Assembly (NCBI RefSeq): GCF_013778455.1
Contig: NZ_JACEHE010000009.1
Span: 62,001 to 126,000, forward strand
DNA from: Streptomyces himalayensis subsp. himalayensis
GTDB lineage: Bacteria > Actinomycetota > Actinomycetes > Streptomycetales > Streptomycetaceae
DNA length: 64,000 nucleotides
Direction of reading: 5' to 3'
Positions 25,034 through 33,341 of the stretch are shown here, in pieces (within the stretch, counting starts at the first letter, position 1; every line of letters starts with the position of its first letter). The notes under the pieces are model-generated. The model saw only the letters and a list, made by a program, of their open reading frames with translations. It was not told the DNA's origin and searched no databases. The position numbers and the translations under genes were made by a program.

Positions 25034-28000
25034 GCGCGGACCCTGCCGACCGCATCCGGGAGCCTGCTCACCACCGCCGGAAACCTGCTGACCACCGCCG
25101 GAAGGACCAACGAGCTCGCGGTCGCGCCCGCCGCGGCGGTCAGGGCGATGGCCCAGCCGACGGGCCCGAGCGGGGTGCAGCCGAAGAAGTGGCTGAGGCC
25201 GGGGGTCTGGACGACGGCTCCCAGTGCGGCCATGGAGCCGAGGGACGCGCCGACGATCGTCCGGCTACGGCCCCCGGCCAGGAGCGTCTGCCCGAGCTGC
25301 GTACCCACGAGGGCGACGAGGGCGACGGTGCGAGCGCGCGCCGCGCGCCCCGTGAGGCGGGCGGCCAGCCAGCCGGCGGTGGCGCCCAGAGTGGTGGCAG
25401 CAGCGCGTACGACGGTCTCCTCGGTGAGGGCCGAGCCGAGGGAGGCCTCTGGCCCTTCGTGGAGCATGCGTTCGGCGGCCTCGGGATGCGGCGGGCGGAG
25501 GGCGACGGCCATGGCGGGGGCGAGGTCGGTGAAGAGGTTGACCAGCAGAAGCTGACGAGCCGTCAGCGGCGAGGTACCGGTGGCGGCTGCTCCGAGCAGG
25601 GTGAAGGCGATCTCGCCGAGATTGCCGCCGACGAGGATGGCCAGGGCCTGGCGTACGGAGGCCCACATGGCGCGGCCCTCCACGAGTGCGGCGAGGACCG
25701 TCTCCAGTTGGTTGTCGGTCACGACGAGGTCGGCTGCCGCGCGTGCGGCCGGGGTGGCCCGGGTTCCGAACGCGATGCCGACGTCGGCGAGCCGGATGGC
25801 GGGTGCGTCGTTGGCGCCGTCGCCGGTCATGGCGACGGTCCGGCCGAGGCGCTGGAACGCCTGGACCACCCGGACCTTGTGGACGGGTGTGCCGCGGGCG
25901 ACGACGCCGACCTCGGGCAGCAGCTCGTCCAGGTCGCGGTCGTCCAGCTCGTCGAGTTCGGCGCCCGTCACCATCCGGCGGCCATCCAGGACGCCGAGGT
26001 CGACGGCCATGGCCTCGGCGGTGCCCGGATGGTCGCCGGTGATCATCACGATGTGCACGCCCGCGTCCACGAGTTGGCGTACCGCGTCTGCGGCGGTGCC
26101 GCGCACGCGGTCGGCCAAGGCGAGGAAGCCGAGGAAGTCCAGTCCGGTGACCGCTTCGTCGGTGAGTTCGCCGTCGGTCGTGTCCCTCAACTCCGCGACG
26201 GCGAGGATCCGATGGCCCTCGGCGGCCAGTTTCTCGCCGGCCGCCAGGATGCCGTCCCTGCCGGACTCGTCGAGCTTCCGGCCGCCGCGCGTGGCACATC
26301 GCTCCACGACCTCTTCCGGAGCTCCCTTCACCGACAGCACCCAACTCCCGCCGTAGCGGCCCCGGGTGGCGTGGAAGCCACGGCTCGGCTCGAACGGCAG
26401 GCTGGAGGACCGCCGCCAGCCCGGCGCGGCGGTCGTGCGGCTCACGCCCGCGTCCTCGGCTCCCGCGACGACCGCGCCGTCGGTGGCGTGTTCGAGGCCG
26501 CGGTCGCCGTGCGGGCGTGGCGTGGCCCGCAACGCGGCGGCGAGTACGGCGCGTTGCGCTTCGGGCAGATCCTCGAGCGGGCGGCTGTCGCCGTCCGAGG
26601 AGACGGCGACCAGGGAGATCCGGCCGTGGGTGAGGGTGCCTGTCTTGTCGAAGCACAGCACGTCGGTGCGGCCCGCCGCCTCGATGGTCCGGGGATCCCG
26701 CACCAGGGCGCCTCGTGCCGACAGCCTGCGGGCGGAGGCGAGTTGGGCCGCCGAGACGAGGAAGGGCAGCCCTTCCGGGACGCTCGCCACGGCGAGCCCG
26801 ACACCCGCGCCGATGGTGTCGCGCGGCGGCCGGCCGCGCAGCAGACCGGCGGCCATCACGGCCGCGGCCGAACCGAGGGCCACAGGCATCGTGGTGCGGG
26901 TGATGCCGGCCAGACGGCGTTCGACGCCGACGGTGGGTGCGGTGCGCCGCTCGCCCACCGCGGCACGGCCCGCCTCGGTGGCGGTACCGGTCGCGACGGC
27001 CACGGCGCGGCCCCGTCCGGCGGCCACGGTGGTGCCCTCGTAGACCATGGACGTACGGTCGGCCAGGTCGGAGGCCAGAACGGGCGCGGGCTCCTTGGCC
27101 ACCGGCAGGGATTCGCCGGTGAGCGCCGACTCGTCCGCCTCGAAGTGATGGGCCTCGAGCAGGCGGCAGTCGGCGGGTACGACATCGCCGGCGTTCAGGT
27201 TCACCACGTCTCCCACGGCCAGTTCGTCGGCCGGGACGATGATCTCGTGCCCGTCGCGTACCACCTTGGCGGTGATCGCCGACTCGCGGCGCAGCCGGGC
27301 GACCGCCCGGTCGGTCGAGTGGCGCTGGATCCCTCCGATCAGACCGGACACGGCGGTGACGGCGATGATCAGGCCGGCGTCGAGGACCGCGCCGACGGCC
27401 GCCGAGAGTGCCGCTCCGGCGCCGAGGACCGGGCTGAGCGGGTTGGCCATCTCCGTGAGGTAGGCCCTGAACAGTGAGGAGGCGGGGGCCTGTTCGCCCG
27501 CCGGGGCGGCGCGCGCCCGGGCTTCCTCGGCCGTCAGTCCGCTGTCGCTGCTGCCGGTTCTGGCGAGCACGGTGGACGAATCCATCGCGTGCCAGGGGTG
27601 CCGGCTGGTGACCGGGAGGGCGGGGCGCCTCAGCAACCGCACCGCCGACCAGGCCCCGGTCGCGGTTCCGAGGGCGGCGGCTCCGTTGAAGGCCGTCATG
27701 CTGCGGGCGGCCGTACGCCGTGACCGTCCGGCCATGGCCGTGGCCGCGCCGACGGCGGCCGCCGCCTGCGCGAGCCGGACCCCGCGGTGTGCCGCCTCGC
27801 GTGCGGCACGGCATGCTTCCACAACCAATACGGCAGCCGCGGGCTGGGTATCGGCATACAGGTCCGCGCCCCATGGTGGCGCTCCGTCGGGGCCGGTCAT
27901 TCCCACGCCGACGTCGGCGGTCTGGAGCGCGGCCCGGTTCTGTGAGATGACGAGCACTCCGGTGCCGTCCCGCTGCAGGGCCCGTACGGAGTCGGGCAGC

Positions 28001-29430
28001 CGGTCCCCGCCGTCCATCACACCGTCGGCCTCCCGTACGGCCGCATCGGCGGTGTGCTCGCCCGCGGCCAGGACAGTGAGCCCGGCTGCGTGGGCGGCCG
28101 GGATGAGAGCGCTCGCGGTGTCGTGGGTCTGCGGTGTCACGCTGATGACGGCCACCAGGCGCCGGTCGTGCGCCAGGCCCAGTACGAGGTGGGCGCCACC
28201 GCGCCGGAGCTTGTCCCGGGCTTGGGCGCCTGTGCGGCCCTGCAGCGACAGGTGTTCGACGGGACCGAGCGCCCAGGCGCCGTCACGGCGGACCTCGTCG
28301 GGGGCGGAGCGGTCGAAGAGCCGGTGGGCCGTGGCGGCGAGTTCTCCGGGCGGTGCGTCCTCGTCGAGGGGCACCAGATCGGCGAGGAGATACGCGCCCG
28401 TGCCCAGGATGTCCGTGTCGAGAAGGACGATGCCGATCCGGTCCAGTTTCCGGAGCGCGTCCGGGCGCGCGACGACGGTGCCCCGGCGGGCCAGTGCCCG
28501 GCCCAGGACGCAGGCGAAGCCTTCGCGGGCCAGCACGGGCGCCTTGGGGATCGCTGCGAGCGCTCCCGCCGCCGCTCGCCCTGGACGCCGGGTCACGAGC
28601 AGCGAACCGGCGAAGGAGGCCGCACCGACGGCCGCCGCCTGGTCCGCGTACCGCTCGACCGGCCCGTCGTTCAGGGGCACTTCGCGTGGCGGTGGCGTTC
28701 CCGTCGCACCGGTGGCTCCGGCCCCGTGGGGGGCGCTCGCGAGGCGGGACTCTGCCGCGCTCCAGGCCTCGCGCTCCGCGTCCGCTTCGAGTACCCGCAG
28801 CGCATGCCGCACGGTGTCCACGCCGATCCCGAAGAAACCGCCGGTGCCGGCCTGGAAGAGCGCGGCCGCTCCCGTCATGAGCGCGCCGGCGTTCCGGGGG
28901 CCCACGGCGCTCTCCACGAGGCGCCGCAGCCGGGGCTGGTAGTCGACCAGCGGGACGACCGCCGCGATCCCGGCCGGTATGGGGGTGAGACGGGTGAGCC
29001 GTGCCGCGGTGGCCAATGGTGCGGCGGCGAGATGCACGGCCATGGCGCCCGCCGCGCGCCGGACCGGTCCTCCGGAGAGCGGATGCTCGGGCAGCGGCCC
29101 CTCGGCGCCGTGCTTCTCCTCGATCGCTTCGACCGTCTCGACCAGCGCTTCCACGATCGCCTCGGCCTCGGGCCCGCCTTCGGCGGTGACGACGACATGC
29201 TCCAGGACGGTGTTGACCACGGCCCAGCGCACGGAGGGCAGGGCGGAGAGCGCTTCCTCGACGTCTTGCGCGAGCCGCGCCGCGTCGGCCTCACTGCGGT
29301 CACGAAGTCCCCGTACGGCGATATGGACCCGCTCCTCGAAAGACCGCACCCGCGGCTCGGCGGAGCCGCCCAGCACACCGGCAGCGGACGACGCGACAGC
29401 GCGCACCAGTCCGCTTCCCGGAATTCCCAC
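25024..29430 (-). CDS. Large cation-translocating P-type ATPase (CtpI-like)
   Basis: 1468 residues from a GTG at 29430. The second half is a full P-type ATPase: actuator DESALTGESLPVAKEP, PEGLP in the fourth membrane helix (a P2-type signature), the phosphorylated Asp in CFDKTGTLTHG near 926, MITGDHPGTAEA, and the hinge GDGANDAPAIRLADVGIAFG near 1203, then C-terminal membrane helices. The first ~600 residues hold an extra domain and a degenerate ATPase-like half (VLARTGSSDSG begins the active part). Size and layout resemble mycobacterial CtpI; the transported cation is unknown. No CPC metal motif is present. Divergent from a small His-containing membrane protein. Confidence 0.92.
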   Translation of the reverse strand: MGIPGSGLVRAVASSAAGVLGGSAEPRVRSFEERVHIAVRGLRDRSEADAARLAQDVEEALSALPSVRWAVVNTVLEHVVVTAEGGPEAEAIVEALVETVEAIEEKHGAEGPLPEHPLSGGPVRRAAGAMAVHLAAAPLATAARLTRLTPIPAGIAAVVPLVDYQPRLRRLVESAVGPRNAGALMTGAAALFQAGTGGFFGIGVDTVRHALRVLEADAEREAWSAAESRLASAPHGAGATGATGTPPPREVPLNDGPVERYADQAAAVGAASFAGSLLVTRRPGRAAAGALAAIPKAPVLAREGFACVLGRALARRGTVVARPDALRKLDRIGIVLLDTDILGTGAYLLADLVPLDEDAPPGELAATAHRLFDRSAPDEVRRDGAWALGPVEHLSLQGRTGAQARDKLRRGGAHLVLGLAHDRRLVAVISVTPQTHDTASALIPAAHAAGLTVLAAGEHTADAAVREADGVMDGGDRLPDSVRALQRDGTGVLVISQNRAALQTADVGVGMTGPDGAPPWGADLYADTQPAAAVLVVEACRAAREAAHRGVRLAQAAAAVGAATAMAGRSRRTAARSMTAFNGAAALGTATGAWSAVRLLRRPALPVTSRHPWHAMDSSTVLARTGSSDSGLTAEEARARAAPAGEQAPASSLFRAYLTEMANPLSPVLGAGAALSAAVGAVLDAGLIIAVTAVSGLIGGIQRHSTDRAVARLRRESAITAKVVRDGHEIIVPADELAVGDVVNLNAGDVVPADCRLLEAHHFEADESALTGESLPVAKEPAPVLASDLADRTSMVYEGTTVAAGRGRAVAVATGTATEAGRAAVGERRTAPTVGVERRLAGITRTTMPVALGSAAAVMAAGLLRGRPPRDTIGAGVGLAVASVPEGLPFLVSAAQLASARRLSARGALVRDPRTIEAAGRTDVLCFDKTGTLTHGRISLVAVSSDGDSRPLEDLPEAQRAVLAAALRATPRPHGDRGLEHATDGAVVAGAEDAGVSRTTAAPGWRRSSSLPFEPSRGFHATRGRYGGSWVLSVKGAPEEVVERCATRGGRKLDESGRDGILAAGEKLAAEGHRILAVAELRDTTDGELTDEAVTGLDFLGFLALADRVRGTAADAVRQLVDAGVHIVMITGDHPGTAEAMAVDLGVLDGRRMVTGAELDELDDRDLDELLPEVGVVARGTPVHKVRVVQAFQRLGRTVAMTGDGANDAPAIRLADVGIAFGTRATPAARAAADLVVTDNQLETVLAALVEGRAMWASVRQALAILVGGNLGEIAFTLLGAAATGTSPLTARQLLLVNLFTDLAPAMAVALRPPHPEAAERMLHEGPEASLGSALTEETVVRAAATTLGATAGWLAARLTGRAARARTVALVALVGTQLGQTLLAGGRSRTIVGASLGSMAALGAVVQTPGLSHFFGCTPLGPVGWAIALTAAAGATASSLVLPAVVSRFPAVVSRLPDAVGRVRAAL

Positions 29431-29594
29431 TCTGCGTCACCCGCTTTCTGGGCCTGGGCGTGTCTCATTCGCCGTCACACGGGTAGCCGGGAATCACAGC
29501 TTCATTCGGCGCACTTTCGGCAGCACCGTGCGCCCGGGAGCGCGCCAGAATTGGATGTGATGAGGCACCGTTCTCGGACGAAAGGAGGAGACGG

Positions 29595-30089
29595 ATGCCC
29601 AGGACAGCTACGCGGAAGACCACGGCGTCGCAGACCACGACGTCGCGCGCCGCGCCGCGCAAGAAGGCCGAAGCGACGCAGGCCGAGGAGCAGGCGACGA
29701 AGGTCCAGGACAGGAGGACAGAAACGAGCGAGGACACACAGGTCCATCAGGGGCCGGGGGGTATGACTCTCCACACGCACACCTACCACCCTTCGATGCC
29801 GGTTCCGTACCTCACCCGGAAGGACCTGGCCGCCACCGCCCGAGCGGCTACGTCGCTGCTGCCTCGCATGCCGGCGCGGCCCTCGCGGCCGTCGGGCAAG
29901 GACCTCGCCTTCTACGGCGGCCTGGGAGCGCTCACCGCGGCCGGGGCCCTCGAATGGCCGGTCGCCGTGGCCGTCGGCGGAGCCACCTGGCTGGTGCGCA
30001 GCAAGGGAAAGGAAGAGCGTAAGGAAGGCGTGGAGTCGCGGGAGGAAAGCGGCTCCCGAGCCGGCAGGCCCGCCGGCAGGGCTGCCTGA
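29595..30089 (+). CDS. Hypothetical membrane protein with Lys/Thr-rich N-terminus
   Basis: 164 residues from the ATG at 29595 behind a near-perfect ribosome site (AAAGGAGGAG). The first 50 residues are rich in Thr, Ala, Lys and Glu and probably disordered. A His-containing stretch (TLHTHTYHPSMPVPYL) follows, then a hydrophobic hairpin (YGGLGALTAAGALEWPVAVA, then VGGATWLV) and a charged Lys/Glu tail. It is divergent from the P-type ATPase, 165 bp apart, so a shared promoter region and a linked role are possible. No known domain is recognised. Confidence 0.65.
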   Translation: MPRTATRKTTASQTTTSRAAPRKKAEATQAEEQATKVQDRRTETSEDTQVHQGPGGMTLHTHTYHPSMPVPYLTRKDLAATARAATSLLPRMPARPSRPSGKDLAFYGGLGALTAAGALEWPVAVAVGGATWLVRSKGKEERKEGVESREESGSRAGRPAGRAA

Positions 30090-30102
30090 CTGACCACGTA
30101 TC

Positions 30103-30134
30103 GGCGCACGGCGGCGTGAGGCTCGTCGTGCGCC
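30103..30134 (+). terminator. Hairpin terminator after the hypothetical membrane protein
   Basis: GGCGCACGGCG (30103-30113) pairs with CGTCGTGCGCC (30124-30134), ten of eleven bases matching, 13 bp after the stop codon. Confidence 0.7.
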
Positions 30135-30146
30135 GGAGCATTGAGA

Positions 30147-30260
30147 CGGCGGCCGCGAAGTATCAGGCGGCGGCCGTGTTGTATCCGGTGGCGGCTGTGT
30201 TGTAACCCGGTCGGCTGTGCTGTATCGGGTGCCGGCTGTGTTGTATCGGGTGCCGGCCTT
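30147..30260. repeat. 21-bp tandem repeat, about five copies
   Basis: GTATC/GTAAC recurs at 30160, 30181, 30202, 30222 and 30243, giving a 20-21 bp period with consensus near GCCGGCTGTGTTGTATCGG. It lies between the terminator above and the stop codon of the 44-residue ORF on the minus strand, and carries no convincing reading frame of its own. Confidence 0.85.
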
Positions 30261-30266
30261 AATGAA

Positions 30267-30401
30267 TCAGCCGGCCATTACCGGAGCGGTGCGCAATGAC
30301 TGCGAGTACGCCGTCCACAGCTGCCACAAGACGCGAAGGATGATCGCCTCGAGGACGGCTGCGCCGGCCTTCGCGAGTACTGCTACAAGAAACTCGCCCA
30401 T
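30267..30401 (-). CDS. 44-residue hydrophobic microprotein
   Basis: ATG at 30401 to TGA at 30267. The peptide starts MGEFLVAVLAKAGAAVLEAI and continues ILRVLWQLWTAYSQSLRTAP, giving an amphipathic to hydrophobic helix that could insert in a membrane, with a short polar end. A weak ribosome site (AGAAAG) lies about 8 bases upstream. Composition and clean helix periodicity argue for a real gene despite its size. A perfect 13-bp palindrome lies 15-27 bases upstream. No family is recognised. Confidence 0.6.
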   Translation of the reverse strand: MGEFLVAVLAKAGAAVLEAIILRVLWQLWTAYSQSLRTAPVMAG

Positions 30402-30415
30402 GGTGCTGTCTTTCT

Positions 30416-30428
30416 GTATTCGGAATAC
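30416..30428. promoter_or_regulatory. 13-bp palindrome upstream of the microprotein
   Basis: GTATTC-G-GAATAC is a perfect 6-1-6 inverted repeat just upstream of the ATG at 30401 (minus strand). AT content is unusually high for this genome, fitting an operator or promoter element. The regulator is unknown. Confidence 0.45.
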
Positions 30429-30576
30429 GGGTGTCCGCTTCCGAATGTGGCTGGTTTGGTGACCCCAGGGCTATCGCTCAGACGTATTGCCGATGTCGCT
30501 TAGGTGAACGGAAGGTGTTGCGGCCCAGCGGCCCGCCGCAGGGGTGCCGCGGCAGGCATCGGGATCACCGCCGCCG

Positions 30577-30963
30577 TCACTCCGTGAGCGAGATACGGAT
30601 GCCGACCGTACCGGTCACCCCTCGCCGCAGTCGGCTTCCGAGCAGCGTCAACCGGCCGATGAGGCGGTACTTCCGCGCGATCAGCGCCCGATAGCGGGCC
30701 GTCACCGTCTGGTCGCAGATCTCGGCGGTGGCCGGGACCTGCTCACCGGTCGGGTTGCCGCGCAGGTCGCACGGCCCCACCAGCACATCGGCGCGGTGGC
30801 GGATCCGCTTCACCTTCCAGGAGTCCGCGGTCGTCCACACGCCGAGCGCGGTCCCGTCCTGGACCACCCACACGGGCGTGGACACGGGACTGCCGTTTCT
30901 CCGGTAGCTGGTGACCAGGAGGTACTTACCACTTGCGAGCCGTGCCGTCAGTGTGTGGTCCAT
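30577..30963 (-). CDS. PPOX-class F420/FMN-dependent oxidoreductase
   Basis: 128 residues from the ATG at 30963; longer upstream frames overlap the SRPBCC gene end. The split-barrel flavin/F420-binding pattern is seen: GKYLLVTSYRRNGSPVSTPV, then WTTADSWKVKRIRHRADVL and ARYRALIARKYRLIGRL. Small proteins of this class reduce substrates with deazaflavin F420 or FMN, cofactors abundant in actinomycetes. It follows the ArsR and AHSA1-type genes by 14 bp and probably belongs to their operon. The substrate is unknown. Confidence 0.8.
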   Translation of the reverse strand: MDHTLTARLASGKYLLVTSYRRNGSPVSTPVWVVQDGTALGVWTTADSWKVKRIRHRADVLVGPCDLRGNPTGEQVPATAEICDQTVTARYRALIARKYRLIGRLTLLGSRLRRGVTGTVGIRISLTE

Positions 30964-30977
30964 GGTCGCCTGGCTTA

Positions 30978-31385
30978 TCACATACCGGCGAGTACGGGAT
31001 CGATACCGGCGAGCAGGCCCGGCCAACCCCGGCCCATGCCGTCGAACGCCGCCTTGCCCATCGGGGAGTCGAGATCGAACCCGGCGTGCTCGAGGAACAG
31101 ACGGGTGCCGTTGCCTTCGGGCTCCAGGCGCCAGGTGATCGTGGTGTCGAGCGAGCCCTCGGCGAAGGTGTAGGTGATCACGCGTTCCGGTTCGACGGCT
31201 GTCACTTCACACGGCTGCGAGCCCCAGGGGCCCATGTCCAGGGTGAAGCGGTGCCCGACGATGGGCCGCACATCACCCTCCGCCCACCACCGCGCATGCA
31301 GCTGCGGATCGGTCAGTACCTGCCACACCTTCGCCTGAGGGTGGGCCAGGAACTGGTCGCATCGGATAACGGCAGGGTCGGTCAT
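30978..31385 (-). CDS. SRPBCC (AHSA1-like) domain protein
   Basis: 135 residues, ATG at 31385 overlapping the ArsR stop (ATGA). AHSA1/START-type features are HPQAKVWQVLTDPQLHARWW, RFTLDMGPWG, PERVITYTFAEGS, TRLFLEHAGFD. Such proteins are very often encoded with an ArsR regulator, as here, and bind small hydrophobic ligands; enzymatic activity is not established. Cytoplasmic. Confidence 0.88.
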   Translation of the reverse strand: MTDPAVIRCDQFLAHPQAKVWQVLTDPQLHARWWAEGDVRPIVGHRFTLDMGPWGSQPCEVTAVEPERVITYTFAEGSLDTTITWRLEPEGNGTRLFLEHAGFDLDSPMGKAAFDGMGRGWPGLLAGIDPVLAGM

Positions 31386-31696
31386 GGGTTTTCCTCGTCG
31401 AGCAGGTCACGGAGCGAGCGCATCCGTGCACGCCAGTAGTGTTCGAAGGGGTGGAGCCACTCGCGGACTTCGTCGAGCGGCTGCGGCTCGAGGTGGTAAT
31501 AGCGCTGACGGCCTCTGGGCTCCTCCTTCACCAGGTTGGCCTGGCGAAGGACCTGAAGATGCTCGGAGACGGCAGGCCGGCTCAGCTCGAACTCGCTGAC
31601 GAGGTCGTTGACCGCGCGCGGACCGTCGCGTAGCGCATCGAGCAGCCGACGGCGCACCGGGTTGGCCAGCGCGCTGAAGACATCGTGTGGCGGCAC
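31382..31696 (-). CDS. ArsR-family transcriptional regulator
   Basis: 104 residues from the GTG at 31696 (reading PPHDVFSALANPVRRRLLDA). A TTG at 31732 is in frame but would run through the operator-like repeats and adds nothing conserved. The winged helix is typical (VNDLVSEFELSRPAVSEHLQ, VLRQANLVKEEPRGRQRYYH), with a C-terminal tail (WRARMRSLRDLLDEE). It lacks the Cys pairs of metal sensors and belongs to the group paired with SRPBCC genes. It is first in a three-gene operon and likely autoregulated. Confidence 0.9.
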   Translation of the reverse strand: MPPHDVFSALANPVRRRLLDALRDGPRAVNDLVSEFELSRPAVSEHLQVLRQANLVKEEPRGRQRYYHLEPQPLDEVREWLHPFEHYWRARMRSLRDLLDEENP

Positions 31697-31709
31697 ACCC
31701 CGAAAATAC

Positions 31710-31801
31710 GTCGGGATTCTCCGACACGTCAAGCGTCGGATATCCCCGACGCGTTCAGTGTCGGATATATCTCCTATATCTCCGACGCGTATATCTCCGA
31801 C
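31710..31801. promoter_or_regulatory. Operator-like array upstream of arsR
   Basis: Two perfect GTCGG-N6-CCGAC inverted repeats lie at 31710-31725 and 31735-31750, exactly 25 bp apart. A third GTCGG half-site follows at 31760, again 25 bp on, and CCGAC half-sites at 31782 and 31797. AT-rich ATATATC elements lie between them and could be promoter -10 regions. This is probably the ArsR binding region. Confidence 0.6.
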
Positions 31802-32028
31802 GCGTCAGGAGCGAGCATCACACGGCCCTGCCGCCCGGGCCTCGCGTAGCGATCAGCGACCGGGCACATGACCATGGGGGGTGGGCCTCGGCACGGCCGG
31901 CCCACACGGAGACCGGCCCAGCCGGGGCCCGGTGCAGCCCGGGCCCCGGCACATCCGGTGCCGCGGACGATCCGACCGGGTCGCGGACCATCCGAACGGT
32001 GGGGGGATGGCGTGGACAGGAGAAATCA
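31802..32028. other. Remainder of intergenic gap, no gene supported
   Basis: Together with the operator array this completes a 330-bp gap between arsR and the SHOCT-domain gene. It holds GC-rich imperfect repeats (GATCCGACCGG and CATCCGAACGG) and, at the end, ACAGGAG, the ribosome site of the next gene. Confidence 0.5.
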
Positions 32029-32445
32029 ATGGACGGCTACACGTACGTCGCCTACGACTACCCGGTGCTCGGTGCGTTCTGGACCATGATGTGGATCTTC
32101 CTCTGGGTCATGTGGCTCTTCCTGCTCTTCCGGATCGTCTTCGACATATTCCGCGACGACAGCATGAGCGGGTGGGCGAAGGCGGGATGGCTCCTGTTCG
32201 TGCTGGTCCTTCCGTTCCTCGGATGCTTGGTGTACCTCCTCGCCCGCGGCAAGGACATGGGCAAGCGCGAGATAGAGCAGGCACGGGCCCAGCAGAAGGC
32301 GTTCGAGAGCTACATCCGCCAGACCGCCGCCGGCGCGGGCAGGCCGAGCGAGGCCGAGGAACTGGCGAAGCTGTCGGAGATCAAGGCCAGGGGCGACCTC
32401 TCGGAGGAGGAGTTCCAGCGCGCCAAGGAGAAGATCCTGCACTGA
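32029..32445 (+). CDS. Membrane protein with PLDc_N-like and SHOCT domains
   Basis: 138 residues from the ATG at 32029, behind ACAGGAG. Two N-terminal membrane segments (WTMMWIFLWVMWLFLLFRIV and AGWLLFVLVLPFLGCLVYLL) flank a short FDIFRDD loop, the PLDc_N pattern. The last 30 residues are a SHOCT motif (ELAKLSEIKARGDLSEEEFQ, RAKEKIL), thought to mediate oligomerisation. Common in actinomycetes; the function is unknown, and it may scaffold membrane stress responses. Confidence 0.85.
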   Translation: MDGYTYVAYDYPVLGAFWTMMWIFLWVMWLFLLFRIVFDIFRDDSMSGWAKAGWLLFVLVLPFLGCLVYLLARGKDMGKREIEQARAQQKAFESYIRQTAAGAGRPSEAEELAKLSEIKARGDLSEEEFQRAKEKILH

Positions 32446-32485
32446 TCCGTCTGCCGGGGCACCTTTGGGCCGGCGGCCGCTGGTT

Positions 32486-33220
32486 CTACGCTCCGTCCGC
32501 CTGGGCCGTACGGCACTCCGGGTGGCCCCACCCTTGCGCGTTCTTGGCGATGGGCTCGCCTGCCGCGTACGAGCGGCCGCAGACGCACCGGCCGGAGAAC
32601 TTCGCCTTGATCGTCCGCCGCGACCCTGCCGAGCTGCGCTGCCTCGGCGCAGCGGTCGCCTGCGCCGACGTGCCGGACGAGCGGCGCAGCGCACCACCGG
32701 AGCGCCCGCCGCCGGGCGGGGTGGCGTCGGGTGCGGGCGGCGGCTCCGGCGAGTCGTACTCGCTGCCCGCGGCCTGCTGGACGAGCGCCGCCTGACTCGC
32801 GGCCCGGTCGGCGAAGTCGTTGAGCCGGTCGCCGTCGACCTGGTGCGCGGGGACGTAGCGGAACTCCACCGAACGGCCGTCGAGCAGCGCGTCGATGCGC
32901 TCGACGAGCTCCTGGTTGGCGACCGGCTTGCCCGCAGCCGTCTTCCAGCCCTTGCGCTTCCAGCCGGGCAGCCATGTCGTGACGGCCTTCATCGCGTACT
33001 GGGAGTCCATGCGGATCTCCATCGGTACGGACGGGTCGACAGCCGTCAGCAGGCGCTCCAGCGCGGTGAGTTCCGCGACGTTGTTCGTCGCCGTACCCAG
33101 CGGGCCGGCCTCCCACCGGGCAGGGATCTCCTCGGCCCCGGCGATGACCCAGGCCCAGCCTGCGGGCCCTGGGTTCCCCTTCGAGGCTCCGTCGCACGCG
33201 GCGACAACGCGTTCCACCAT
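32486..33220 (-). CDS. Ribonuclease H family protein with Cys/His C-terminal module
   Basis: 244 residues from the ATG at 33220 (alternative ATG at 33232; the GGAGG lies between them, so the exact start is uncertain). RNase HI active-site residues are all seen: Asp in CDGASKGNPGPAGWAW, Glu in NNVAELTALE, Asp in RMDSQYAMKAV, and the final Asp in LNDFADRAAS. It should cut RNA in RNA-DNA hybrids. After a Pro/Ser/Ala linker comes an extra module, AKFSGRCVCGRSYAAGEPIA ending GHPEC, that looks like a small zinc-binding site. This is not part of classical RNase HI (about 155 residues). Confidence 0.88.
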   Translation of the reverse strand: MVERVVAACDGASKGNPGPAGWAWVIAGAEEIPARWEAGPLGTATNNVAELTALERLLTAVDPSVPMEIRMDSQYAMKAVTTWLPGWKRKGWKTAAGKPVANQELVERIDALLDGRSVEFRYVPAHQVDGDRLNDFADRAASQAALVQQAAGSEYDSPEPPPAPDATPPGGGRSGGALRRSSGTSAQATAAPRQRSSAGSRRTIKAKFSGRCVCGRSYAAGEPIAKNAQGWGHPECRTAQADGA

Positions 33221-33341
33221 GCCTCCGATCATGCCAGTACTGTGACGGGGTCAGGCCACACGGGACAGACGCCGACCGCCTCGTCGACTCCCCTGAAGAC
33301 CGAGACTTCCATGAGGACCGCGAACTTCCCTGAGGACCGCG

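Noticed and set aside
25189..27477. A 762-codon plus-strand frame opposite the P-type ATPase
   Set aside because: Mirrors the ATPase codon pattern on the other strand; Gly/His/Arg-rich without any known motif.
30217..30462. A plus-strand ORF of 81 codons over the 21-bp repeats
   Set aside because: Begins inside repeat units and runs antisense to the better-supported 44-residue ORF.
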